Assembly: GCF_030253575.1 (NCBI RefSeq)
Contig: NC_080568.1
Coordinates: forward strand, 30,903,001-30,967,000
From: Rhododendron vialii
Lineage: Eukaryota > Streptophyta > Magnoliopsida > Ericales > Ericaceae
Direction: 5' to 3'
Length of the DNA: 64,000 nucleotides
The notes under the pieces were generated by a model that did not search any database, had not been told where the DNA came from, and saw only the letters and a program-made list of their open reading frames with translations. Position numbers and translations under genes: made by a program. Below, piece by piece: positions 11,631 through 23,384 of the stretch. Numbering within the stretch: position 1 is the stretch's first letter; each line of letters starts with the position of its first letter.

Positions 11631-14416
11631 AGACATAAGCTATCGAAAACACAAACAGGCTATGCAAGGTTACGAGACATGCACATATAGGATCCAACTC
11701 TGCAAGGAAAGGAGTACTATGTTTTGTAAACAAGGAAAAATTCTAATCAAAGCCGATCGGAAAGTTCTAGAACATAAAAATGAACAAGAAACCAGAATTC
11801 ATCTTGTAATTCAAAACTTCCTTTTCATACTCTAAAAACAAGTAGCTCCAAGAATCCAGTAATAATAAGATAAATCAGTCTTTTTCCCCAATCTCGCTCA
11901 AGCAGAACCACGCATAGCCTGTTTCAACATACATGGGCACTGGCAAACAAGTTAGGAGTATTTTTTCATAGAATACACATCCCCTTTGGCTTCAGACCTC
12001 CTTTAATGAGAGCTTTTGCAGGAGTTCTTATCTCAAACATTCTAGCATGAGAGTGACCTATGGAACTGCAATTCCAACATCTGAATGTAACAAACAATAC
12101 CTTTGGGATGTGATCTTCGTACCAGATTAGACCAATGGAATCAGTCATCCTACCAGATTACATATCCCTCATTAGTAGAGTCCGATCAATCAAACAAGGA
12201 CCGAAAAATGCTGTTCCACACCTTTCAGCCACAAATATAAAAATAACCCGAATCTCAGACCAACACACCCAAACCTGATGATACTATAACTTCTCAAAAC
12301 TTTCAAAATGAGAGAATTCATCTAATGGAGAGCCTGATATAAGCATTGGGGGATGCCAACTCTAAACCCTAAATGGTTATGATCTTGACTTCACCTACCC
12401 CAGGTATGTCGCTTTCGACAAAGTTGATCGGTAACTTATAAACCATCCCAAAGCATCTCAAAGGACCATTAAAACTTGAAAGTACATAAAAAACCTTAAA
12501 GACCAACATCATCAATGCATGGTAAACACTGTGAGGAGATGGGAAAAAAAAAACACCGGAAACTTGTTGCCAATACCCATTTCTGACTTTCATCAAGATG
12601 TTAGGAAAACTGGGTCGCTTCACAGATTCTGGAGCAGGGGAAAGAACTTAGGTATTTTTTTTATGTGAGGAATTTCGGTTACAAACAACTGTGATCGAAG
12701 TGAGAGGCGAGAGAGCCATGCTCGATTAACATCAATACTATGAGCCAACGAGCTTCTAGTAAGGTACACAAACCCCCAAAATGGAAGCATAAAAAAATGG
12801 TGCATCCGAGTCTGCTACTACCGACCTAATGAAAAAAAAGTATTAGCTCAAATCACATGGTAAAAATTAAACCTCAAAGCACCATCTTATATGACTTCTT
12901 TTAATAATCATCAACCAATCATGAAGCAGCCTTACTTGGAGCGAAAGGAATATTTAGGGCAACAGCAAACTGTTTCAAATGAGAAAACAAATCTTGCCAG
13001 AATGCCACAGATCCCTAGTTGAGAAGAAAGATAACTCTTCCATAACACAAATGGCACCCGGAGCATTTGAAATCTCAATCACCCATACAGAAAAGATGTT
13101 ATCATCAAGTATCAAGAGATAGTAAGCGATGAATACAGATGAGCTCCTAAGAAGGTAAACAAACTCACTCCAGCGGAAGAACAGAATGCTGCATGACTAT
13201 GAATACGGACCGAATGAAACAAAGCAATAGCTCCAATTAGAAAGGAAAAAACAAAGGAATACATCCTCATAAACCCATTTTATGGTGATTCTATTAATCA
13301 TCAACAACCCATCATGATGAGTATTACCCCGATTGAATTTGCCAAAGTCAGTTCCTCAAGATTACTAGACACCTATCCAAATAAGACAACAAAACTCGCT
13401 GGGATGCCAGATACCCCGAGCAAATTAGAAAGAATAGCTTCCACAAAAAAAGAACAAAGAGTTGCTTCCACAAGAGTGATTGTAGTTACATAATAGTAAA
13501 CTTTATTCACACTTGATGCAAAAAGTAGGAAGAGATCTATTATACAACTCTCACATACAAATATTGAAAACAAATTTACCACTAACGTCAAGGCAAATTA
13601 AGGTATGCTTGTCTATGCTAATAAAACATAACTTCAAAGATGTCTTCAGGCATGGCTTAAGATGAATAATCTGACAATGTCCATAATGTATTTTTCTCAC
13701 TTGCTATTGTTTCCATAACCTCCCCAAGGTCTGGATATCTCCAGAAATACTTAAGCAGTTTACAACTTTACATCACTACTCTAATAGGAATTGAATGTGT
13801 TCGGAACAAAGAAAGATCCATGTCATGCCAATACTACAGTCTACAGAAATTGCTAGAAAATAAGAATTACTATAAGAAAAACTTACCGCAAAAGTAAAGA
13901 AAAATTATACATCAATTCACCAAAAAATGTATCCTCAAAACTGCTATATCACTAACATCAAGGCAAATTAAGGCGCTGAGAAAACATAACTTAATGACTA
14001 CAAGAATCGGTAAAGATGACAATCTGACAACTAACATCATTCATTTGCTTCCACTCACTTAAGTTTTCCTGTTACCTCAACAACTTAAGGATTTTTGCTA
14101 AAACAAAAAGAAATGCAATTCCAAGATATATTCTAAAACTTAAGTATTAAGCAGTATCACAAATTACTAGCCTACTAGGAAACTGCATTGCCCAGCAAAA
14201 CAAAAAATACTAGGTAACTGCAGAAGAAGATCAAAATGCATAGAGTGCAAAACACAACAAGAAGGTCAAAAAGCTGAGATTCCAAGAGTACAAAAGTTGT
14301 GAGAAATTACACTAAAACCTCATAAGCAGTTTCAGACATTCTGTCATTCATTGCCATGGCTGAGTAACTTCACTCTCCACTTCAACCCCCCACCCAAAAC
14401 TTCAAAAATATCATCA
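11316..14416. other. intergenic spacer with diverged tandem duplications
   Basis: No gene was recognised. About 12700-12930 aligns with about 13100-13330 (shared GAGCT.CTA..AAGGTA.ACAAAC, GACC.AATGAAA.AAA, TTAATCATCAAC..ATCATGA), a duplication of roughly 400-bp period. Further right, ACTAACGTCAAGGCAAATTAAGG (13580) recurs as ACTAACATCAAGGCAAATTA (13951), with TCTGACAA after each. It may include the 3' untranslated region of the - strand SAM gene, which ends at 14417. Confidence 0.5.
11595..11628. repeat. (CT)n microsatellite
   Basis: An uninterrupted CT run in the spacer between TRAP-beta and the SAM-domain gene. Reversed reading frames through it encode only Arg-Glu repeats and are not genes. 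Confidence 0.95.
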
Positions 14417-15250
14417 CTACGAAAACCCCTTACTCAGCTTCTGAATCGCACAATACATTTTCCTCCTCGAGCCCACCGCGTTTATCCCCATATCTTTCAA
14501 ATCCTCCAGCGTCAACAATGGCAAAACCTCATCGTCCACCTCGTGTATCTCGAAAACCGGGGCATACCTTCCTAACCCTAGTTGATTCAACCAAACCCTA
14601 ACCCCATTCCTCTCCCCACTATTGTTATTATTATTCCAATTCCTCGCGCCCGAATCCGATGGCCCTTCCAATTCCACCCCGTCCGAAACCCTAGCAAAAT
14701 CCCCCTTCCTATTCCCCTCGAAATCCCTTCCTCTATCTTCATCACCATCATAATCTTCCTCAACTAAATCATTACCCAACGAGTCAACCTCTACCGGGCT
14801 CTGTTCTGTTGTCATCGGACTCTCTAAATGAAAATCCCTAAACCCCTCATCCACATCTTCCCTCTCCTCACCGCCACCGCCTTCGTCAATTTTCGATGCC
14901 CAATTAGACCTAATAGCTCTCTTATTAAACCCTCGCCTCAACTTCGAATCCTTCACTCTCCATCCCCCAATCGAAACGGGGTTTTCTAGGGTTTCGTCGT
15001 GGGCCACGTTCGTCACGGGTCGGGTCCTCGAGCTACCCTTGTTAGGGTCTCTACTGATCGGAAGCTTCCACTGCGGCTGCTTAGGTTTTCGATTGGGGTG
15101 AGAGTCGAAGGACTGGTCTCCGATGTCGCCCAATCGCACGCTAGGTCTACGCTGCCGTTTCGTGCCGACGTTATCTGGTGGTGCCACCACCGTCAACGGC
15201 GGTGCCCCGCCGTTGTTGAGCTGACCTGACGGGGGATGTAGGTCGGACAT
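14417..15250 (-). CDS. SAM-domain (sterile alpha motif) protein, single coding exon
   Basis: 277 residues from the ATG at 15248-15250 (MSDLHPPSG); an in-frame upstream ATG at 15388 would add a low-complexity ITDLYISI repeat that is probably leader, so the internal start is preferred. The protein begins with a basic KRQRRPSVRLGDIGDQ segment, has a long polar acidic middle (EEDYDGDEDRG), an Asn run, and ends with a SAM domain at about 215-272 (VWLNQLGLGRYAPVFEIHEV, then LTLEDLKDMGI and GSRRKMYCAIQKL). SAM domains mediate protein-protein or RNA contacts. Plants have a small family with this N-terminal RPSVRLG..GDQ motif and C-terminal SAM whose function is poorly known. No membrane span or signal peptide is seen. 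It is convergent with the TRAP-beta gene across a 3.6-kb spacer. Confidence 0.88.
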   Translation of the reverse strand: MSDLHPPSGQLNNGGAPPLTVVAPPDNVGTKRQRRPSVRLGDIGDQSFDSHPNRKPKQPQWKLPISRDPNKGSSRTRPVTNVAHDETLENPVSIGGWRVKDSKLRRGFNKRAIRSNWASKIDEGGGGEEREDVDEGFRDFHLESPMTTEQSPVEVDSLGNDLVEEDYDGDEDRGRDFEGNRKGDFARVSDGVELEGPSDSGARNWNNNNNSGERNGVRVWLNQLGLGRYAPVFEIHEVDDEVLPLLTLEDLKDMGINAVGSRRKMYCAIQKLSKGFS

Positions 15251-15825
15251 TTTCGGCGGTGTAAATGAGGAAAAACGAGATCTCAAGTAGGGTTGTGCGA
15301 ACTGTAGATATCGATAAAAGCGTTTATGTATGTAGATAATGGATATATATAAATCAGTTATAATGGATATATATAAATCAGTTATCACTTACACGTCTGC
15401 ACGGAAGGAGGCCTTTTAGGTCATCCGAGGACCTTCCAAGTTCCAATGAGAGAGAGAGAGGTGTAGGAGATGAGTGAGGGAGGAGATGAGTGAGGGAGGA
15501 GAGAGAAGAATACCGAAGTTCGGATGGGGAGAGGGGACACGTCTGCTCAGCCAGGGTCAAGATGACGACTATTTATTACTCACATTAGGCTTCATTTACT
15601 TAAGGCTCTGTTTGGAACTGGTTTGATTCTTAAAAGAAAGATTAGGGAAAATTTCTAACTTTCTTCCTCCTTTCCTTCTTAATTATTTTACCCTTTTTTA
15701 AAATTTCTTTGTTCAAGTTCCAAAAAAGCCTAAAAGTTTTCTTTTTGTTTTTTTGGCGTCGAAAAAAATCTCATTTGTTTCCATTTGTCTAATTTTGTTA
15801 GAAAAGGCAATATCGTGAAAAATGG

Positions 15826-16099
15826 TACTCTCTCCGTCCCTATTTTATAGTCCAGTATTTCATTTTGGGCTGTCCTTTAATAAGTGTCCATTTTGTAAAG
15901 TTAGTGGGTAAAAGTTGGTGAATTTTTCATTTTGCCCCTAAAAGTATATTCCATTTTGAAAAGTTAGTGAGTAAAATGTAATGATGATAGGTAAGTAGGA
16001 AAAATGGAGGAAAAAATTGATGTGAAAAGTATAATGATGATGTCTTTTTAATAAATTGGAGTTATGAAGCATGACACTTAAAAAGGAACGGAGGGAGTA
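15826..16099. mobile_element. Stowaway-type MITE
   Basis: TA-flanked inverted ends: TA|CTCTCTCCGTCCC at the left (15826) and GGAACGGAGGGAG|TA at the right (to 16099). The CTCCCTCCGTCCC end and TA target are the Stowaway (Tc1/Mariner) signature. The AT-rich interior of about 270 bp has no coding frame. It lies upstream of the SAM gene. Confidence 0.8.
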
Positions 16100-16587
16100 G
16101 TATGAACGTTTACGAGCATAGGAAAAACAAAAACAATTTCAATAGCCTGAAAAAATATTTTTTGAAGATTAAGAGCAAAAGTTCAAAACGACAATTGAGA
16201 ACGAAAACGAAAAATCTAACTGAAAAATTATGTGACCTAAAGCACATGTGGCCGGACATTACATTCTCTTACTTACAGTTGGGGCCACCACAAAGCCCAT
16301 TTTGATTATCAAAATTGTGCATTGCCAGCCCTTCAAGAATATATCTTTTGTTTAACAAATTAAGATTATCAAACAATTAATAATAATAGGTGCAGAATCA
16401 AATCGCAATGCTTTTTCTTTCAAAAATTGATCCACTTGCAGGATAGAGCATCCATTTTTGTTAACATTGTTCTTTGACGATGAACTGCTTTTCTAATTAT
16501 GAGGAAAAAATGGCGTCCACGTAAATCCATTCGAGTCGAGAGTTTATAGCTCATAGTGTTTTTACGCATAGATGATATGTTATCTAA

Positions 16588-16590
<3 letters not shown>

Positions 16591-16637
<47 letters not shown>
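16591..16637. repeat. (GA)n microsatellite
   Basis: Uninterrupted GA run of about 47 bases in the spacer between the SAM gene's upstream side and the 3' end of the sialyltransferase-like gene. Confidence 0.95.
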
Positions 16638-16640
<3 letters not shown>

Positions 16641-17198
16641 CAGTGGCGACTTCACGAAAAGATTGTATATTCTCCAATCATATCATGCTCAGGCATCACA
16701 TAAAAACACAAGATCTATTTAGCATTAAATAGGAGTACGCTACAAACAAATTTTCACAGTGACCCAAAAACAAAGTACCGAAACGATCAACTAATCATCA
16801 CTCGAAAAACAACCTCCTGAATATGGTTAGAACAGCTAACAATGAAATAAAGAGAGATGCAATCTTACTGCCGGAATTCCTAATTTGTAATCAAAGTCTG
16901 GTATAAGACTCATGAAAACCTCGTGTGGACAGAGCAGCGAGGAACTATGGGGAGAACGCAGAAAACTTATGGACAGCAATCGCAAACAGAGATTTTATAA
17001 TTCAGAATGACGTGGCCATGGCCTCTTCTATACTATGTGCCACAATAATGGGTGTCTTACTTTAGGCCGCTTCATTCTGCATAAGAATTCTGAACAAAAA
17101 TTTCTGTTTGTCTGAAGTATAAGAATACCAATTCAACTGGCAGCCTGTTTCTTTCCCAAAGCTTTTGTATCTTACCCCTGAAATCCATTTTGAAGAGT

Positions 17199-20100
17199 TC
17201 AACTGGTTGGTGTTGTGCAGAGTAGACCATGTCTATAATCGTGCTCCAATGGGTACATCGTGGTTTCCTTCACATATTTTTGATGCTCGACTGCAGCCTT
17301 TCTAAGACCTGAAACTCCGTTGTGCTTTCCTTTAACTAGCTTCTTGATGACGGAACACGCACCCAGTGGACCCCCTGATCCTGCTCCAACCCTCCTATGA
17401 ATTTGAAGAAAATCATCTCAATTTATATTCTATTCCGGCCTAAATAACAAGGATTTAATGGTTACATAGATAACAAGAAGAATTTATTCATCACCCACAA
17501 AATAAGTCAATTCAGTAAGATATTAACTACAGAACATGCCCAAATGAGACCATTAGGTGGAGACCTAGTCCCTACGACAGTCCATCCCTCCTCCACGTAC
17601 CCTCTAAACAACTCAATTCTCAAGAGGACTGTAAAATATCTAGTTACTCCTTGCATGTCACGAGCTTCACTCAATTCAACATGCATTAGTGTTTTTTCTT
17701 CATGCATTAACAAAAAGTTCAATAAGAAAGTTATTATCTGGTACTATTAAGTGTCATTTAGTAATTGAAAGGGTAATAATCAAGTAGCAGGCAGAGAAGG
17801 AGTGACCTCAGAAAGATGTCATCACAACACCATTCCCACTTTCATCTCTACCATAACAGGATAAAAATTCATCCACATATGGAACCTACAATATGTTTCA
17901 TATCAAGACACATTATTCATTGCTTTCTAGTTTATAAACTCATATCAGCGTTCTAATCAATTCCAATATTTTCAGTAAGCTTTAAACGTTTTTGGCATAT
18001 CACAAACAGTTGCAAGTACAATGGGCACATGCTACACATAGCATGCCACCATGTAAGTAGCGCTGACGTACCACTAATATGCATTTAAAGATGAATAATA
18101 ATATATCGGCAATGTCCAGGCTTTAATTTGAAGAAATGTTGTAATTCAAAAGGGCAAAAAAAGGAAATAAAGCAAAGATCAGCTACCTTAATAATTTTTC
18201 TGATGCAATCCTGGCGGCTGCAATAGTACCACGATCAGGTAACCACTTAACAACGCGGTTTGGATCAGATCGCATTGGAGAATGAATCTTAATAAGCTTA
18301 AAAAGGAGAAGAAAAAACAGGAGCAATATATCAGAAACAGCAGTTGGAGCAGGCTGCACCACGGACAATTCATGTTGTGTGAAAGTGTTTCCTACTTGCC
18401 AGCATTAACGAAAAACCAAATCACATGGAGAATACAACTCGGAATCTTCAAATAAAACACGAAGGGCAAAGCACAAAACAAATAATGGTAAAAAAGAGTT
18501 GTGCTTGTCTTTCTTCTTTTTTTAGCAGCATAAAGGCTGCAGTTCACCCACCAGCATTTTTATTTTCTCTCCCTTTCTCTGGTAAGTCTTACCCGAAGTC
18601 TTACCACCCACATTAAAGGTCTTAAATTTTGATTGTGATACTAGCTTCGACATCAAGTACAGAAAGCGTAAACTTACTCCCAAACACTCCATCATCTGGT
18701 AGTAAGCCCTACCCTGCAAAGGAGTATGACCTTGTCGAGACTCTGAGAAGTACCTAGTCCTGAAATAAAAGAAGGATGGAAACTTGAAGTGATCATCTAA
18801 ACAAATCTCCCCTAGATAGAATAGGCCAAATACAGTTCTATAGTTTCTTACCATTCTTTATAACCGGGATCAACAGTAAAACCGTACATGTCGACAGTGT
18901 CACAAATGGACAGGGCAAACTCAAGAGCCTTGAGCCCAGTTCCTTTTGCTGCTGAACCAAAAGATGCACCTAACATGAGATATACGGGATTCTGGATCGG
19001 AATTTCCTACAGAAGAAATAAAACGGAAGTTGTGAATTAGTGGGATGAATTGTAAGTTGAAGAGCGAAAAGGAACTGAGCAAAAAGAAAGCGAAGAGGAA
19101 ATTTCTTCAGTTGTAGGAGACAAGTGGTTTCGCACATGCATACCACATAACCCATCTGAATATCACCAGTGCTTTCCTTCAGCATTGCTACCAATCATAC
19201 TTGTGAAAAAATGTATTGCATTGCACATAGTAGGTTTCACGAAGAAACCAAGCATAAAAAGCAGAACGGAAGTACTATTAATTTCGGATTAAAAAAAAAG
19301 AAGTACTATTAATTTCCTAATTTTTAACAGAATCTTTCACGAGCATGATGTCCAGGTGGCATTTTTTCTGTAATAAAAGGCATCTTGACGGGTTGTTTGT
19401 TTTAAAGTGACGGCTCACTACTCGGAAAACATTTCGTATCATTTTCTCTATGTTTTCATTGGTCGGGAATCATGAGTCAAAAAAAAAAAACTAGGAAATT
19501 TGTGCGAGTACCGCATCGCATTAAATCTTTTGGTAATGAAAAAACAATAATACAAAGGACCAAGAAATGTAGTTCCAAAACAAACTAAATGTCTGAACAT
19601 GCATAAAAGTGCATACATGCTATCGAAAATTTGCCAGTCTAAAATAACTGATCTGATTAATTCATGGAAAAGCAATTAAATAAAACCTATTTCTTTTTAT
19701 AGCTATAGAACAACAGTTTTCCATAGATTTCTATGCAAGATATCTAAACTTAAGGAATGTAGAAAGCTTTCCCTGCGATATCAACTGCCACAAGAATTAC
19801 TTGTTTTCAGGGGATCATTTCTATTTGCAGAAGAAAGAACATATACGAACCCGGATCATTTTGTTCATGATGTCATGAATTGTTGTCTTGATGATCAATA
19901 TCTCCTTCCCAGTGCCTGTAAAATGCATATAATTAGCATGCTAAAATAAAAGGGTCTCAAAACAAGAGGAGTGACACGCCTACCATATAATTCTGCAACT
20001 TTGTCGAGTGCTTTGGCAGATCCTCTATTAAGAAGGTGAAAAGTACTTTTTGAACCCACATAATCTGTATAGTTCTGCAATAACCGCAAAAAGAAAATGA

Positions 20101-22136
20101 TAAAGCAAGCATGGATTATACAGAACAAAACTCAGCATAGTCCTTGAAGTCCAACAAGTTGAATGCAATACCTGGATTGGTGCACCATTTTCCCTAAAAA
20201 CAGCACTATAACCATCTATCTCCTTTCCAAACTTCGTCTTTAAAAGATCTCCTGAATTACCAACAACAGCACACTGGCCAAACTGCCTTGGAAAGTATGG
20301 CGGTTTTTCTGGGAGTACCAGAGAAAGCTTCTCCATGCAAAGAGTCTTATTTTCACAGCGGTTGCTGCAAACAGAAACATGCTACATCAAAATTAGTCGT
20401 TCTACAATGTTTTGGTTGCTTTAAACAACACAATAAACTCCTTAGTGATAGAACATACAACAAAGTTCTTAGTGAAAACTATATGCACTATGTATGTCCA
20501 TATGAACAAAATAACATGTTTTTCACTTCATTTATCTTGCATCCAACAATGAAGAATAAATTTTGTAGCACCAGTCACAAGTATGATTAGAGGTACTTAC
20601 AGCATTATTCCCTTGTTAATTCTCCGCCATGCATAGTCCTCCCATCCATTGGGTAAAGCATCGATAAACTCCTTGGTGAGTACTGTGGTACTATTCCGTA
20701 CCTGAGCAATTCAGCTCACTAAATAATAGATCAGTCATTAACATTTTAAAGCTCGGAACTTGAAGTTAAACTTGTGGAAGAAAAAGTGTAAGACCTCTAC
20801 AGGAGCTTGACTCTAATCTAGATGAAGAGCAAAAGGAAAATTACACGACTTTGCACACCCTCACTTGTCCATTAACCACTAATCCAGGGCAAGCATTACA
20901 TAAAATTCACTTTAATGCCTGAATGCATAGAATTGGATAATAGCATAACATTGATATCAGTCAGAGCTTGACTGATAGCAAAATAGCATGCTCACCTGTT
21001 CCCATGTCGCCAAAGCTTCGCAAAGATTGTAACTAAATGACAAGCCTTCTGGTTCTCCTGTTTTGGGATCTCTCTGTTTTAAACATTGGACTCCAAATAA
21101 GAAAAATGAATGAATACAAGTACAAGAGACCTTAAACCTTAGTTATTGTATACAAATCTTTTTAAGTCATTTGTTGTTCTTGAGGTCCAAAATTGGGGAT
21201 AGGGAATGATTACATTTTCAAACGTCAGCAAAGTATGGGAGGTGAAATTGTTGAAGTTCTACTCTTTGGAAGAATGACCTACCCATTTGGAGTCAGTGTT
21301 ACTAGGAAACTGTAGCACGATCTCACAAAAGTCTGTACCACCTACAGCTTGTAAACCTAGTCCATTTGAACTCTGTCATCATAAAATCGAGGTAAAAAAG
21401 CAAATGGAGTTAGACAAAGCACCATTATTTATGCATACCCAAAATATAAAAGAATAAAAAATAGCATAGACTTAATCAAACCTAGCATAGAGGCAACTTC
21501 ATGGAGAATTTTTTATTTATTTTTAATCATGAACTATGAGATGTGGTTGTTTACCAGTTTTAAAACTTGCCGAAAAATCCGTTGCCAAAAAACTAGTCCT
21601 GCTTCCACCGTCAGGATTTGAATACGGACTCTCAAAATCTTTTTTTTTTTTGTTTTGATCAGTTTAAAATCTACTAACATTTAAATACTCCTGATACCCT
21701 AGCTAGTGCCGCACACAAAATTAAGTAAATTTACTATTCTAATAGGAATACAGATAAGAATCCTAAAAGTGTTTCTCTAGGTCGGGTTTTAACTGATCGC
21801 AGCATTTACCTGTGCTCGAAAACTCAATTTCATAAAAAGCAGAAAAACAAAAACAAAATTTCGAAGCGGAAAACTCACCACGCACTTTTGAAAACCTCTC
21901 TGCAAAGATCGGAACGCTTCCAGATCTTCGTCCGAAACCTGGTGCGGCCCATCTGCACACCAAATCAACTCCACCATAACTAAACACAACACACTTTCTT
22001 TCCATGGCAGGTCCACACACATATATATAAGGGGGTTGATACACTTACAGAAATCGGAGACACCGGTGGCGTAAATGTAAATAGCTGCTAATCCAGAGGT
22101 TAATGCGACAATGAAAGCCAATTGCAACAGCCTCAT
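17199..22136 (-). CDS. sialyltransferase-like protein (GT29, MGP2/SIA1 type), 12 exons
   Basis: Exons (minus strand, 5' to 3'): 22136-22049, 21952-21879, 21372-21283, 21073-20996, 20701-20601, 20364-20172, 20074-19984, 19915-19851, 19006-18852, 18759-18678, 18296-18187, 17394-17199; all GT-AG and frame-consistent, giving 440 residues. It is a type II Golgi membrane protein: a short N-terminus, a membrane anchor at about 5-26, then a lumenal domain. Sialylmotif L begins [10 protein letters not shown] at 175 and ends near NGAP (203-206); sialylmotif S is at about 278-304 ([15 protein letters not shown]...YGF) with the paired cysteines at 175 and 295. The [17 protein letters not shown] stretch follows. 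N-glycosylation sequons are at 113, 149 and 209. In Arabidopsis the related MGP2 is needed for pollen-tube growth; the true substrate is unsettled because plants largely lack sialic acid. A canonical H-x4-E motif VS is not obvious after motif S. Confidence 0.95.
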
Positions 22137-22468
22137 CTGATGAGAAGCTCGAGAAGTGAATTGAAAACCTTCACAGAGAAGAAGTGCTCGATTTGTGTAT
22201 GCGCTGGCCGTGGATCTGAAGATGACAGATATTCTCTCACCCTCTGATGCCTTTTTAAATCCCAATTTCGTGCGAGTTTTCTTTGTTAAGGCAAGTTGGA
22301 GAGATCCGAAGGCGTCACTGTTACTGAACGAGAATTTGACACTGGTCGGAGTTTTCAGAAACTACACTTCTCTCCCTTGCGATTATGTCTAACGTCAGGA
22401 TTTGCCCCTGTGGTTCTATAAACTACTCCTACTACATAATAGTACTCCATTTGGAAGTAGTTTTTGAT

Positions 22469-22650
22469 TTTTTTTTTCCCAATATTGTATGCATCAGTTG
22501 GAGTTAGCAGGGTGTTAATACATTAGTTTACAAGTGGTTTTGGAGATTATCCATAGTTCTGAATTCCAAATGCCCATTACGAGGCTCAAATCCTGATCTC
22601 CTATATGAGGAGGGCATGAGTTACCAACTGAGACAGGAGCCATTGGTGGC
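22469..22650 (-). mobile_element. tRNA-derived SINE, second family, - strand
   Basis: Reversed, it opens with a GGCTCCTGTCTCAGTTGGTAA-like A-box region, has a B-box-like AGGATTTGAGCC, and ends ...AACTGATGCATACAATATTGGG plus an A run (a T run here at 22470-22478). The same 3' end occurs at 32600-32806 and 41736-41897. It lies upstream of the sialyltransferase-like gene. Confidence 0.7.
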
Positions 22651-22816
22651 ACTAATTTTGATTTGGCATGGTGATTTGTACTACCATTAGCCATTTAATC
22701 AAGTTAACAATTCCAAAAGGACCAAAACTCTTATGTGTATAAGAAGAGTAAAAGACCATGCATTCTGAATAAAAAAAGTTGAAGATTGGATCGAATACTT
22801 TTCGATTAGAGTACTG

Positions 22817-23208
22817 CTATGGGTACCGACGGTACCCATAGGGAAAATGCACCGACGGCCACCGGACGGCCGTCTCCGGTCACCGGACGGCCGATCCGAG
22901 CCGTCCAAAAATTTTAAAAAATAAAACCGAGTGGCCTTACGCGAGAATCAATGGCATCCGAGGTGTGTAGGGTACTTGATCCGAGCACCCATTTTTCGTG
23001 TATATTTGTATATACGTGTATATACACGAAAAAGGGGTACTCGGATCAAGTACCCTACACACCTCGGATGCCATTGATTCTCGCGTAAGGCCACTCGGTT
23101 TTATTTTTTAAAATTTTTGGACGGCTCGGATCGGCCGTCCGGTGACCGGAGACGGCCGTCCGGTGGCCGTCGGTGCATTTTCCCTATGGGTACCGTCGGT
23201 ACCAATAG
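22817..23208. repeat. 392-bp near-perfect palindrome (foldback transposon)
   Basis: Every base pairs about the centre at 23012.5 with only a few mismatches and no gaps, giving two ~196-bp arms. The arm starts CTATGGGTACCGACGGTACC, contains GACGGCC-rich blocks and GGCATCCGAGGTGTGTAGGG, and meets at TCGTGTATA...TATACACGA in the middle. The flanking 8-mers GAGTACTG and GATTTCTG agree at 6 of 8 positions and could be a worn target duplication. A shortened relative is at 50299-50611. The transcript would fold into a very long hairpin, a possible small-RNA source. Confidence 0.9.
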
Positions 23209-23384
23209 GATTTCTGTTTCGATTATCGGATTCAGCAGATTTTTTATGAAAACACTCAAAAAAGTATTATAAAATTTATCAATGAATCAGATCATTTGTG
23301 TGGGACCTTGAGTGGGCTCCACATGCCTTATGTACCCATTTGGTCGGCACCAATAGTCGGCGGTAGGGGTGTTTCTGCATATTT

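Noticed and set aside
15251..15388. N-terminal extension of the SAM-domain protein to an upstream ATG
   Set aside because: The extension is a recent ITDLYISI sequence duplication of leader character, and the internal MSDLHPP start fits the family better.
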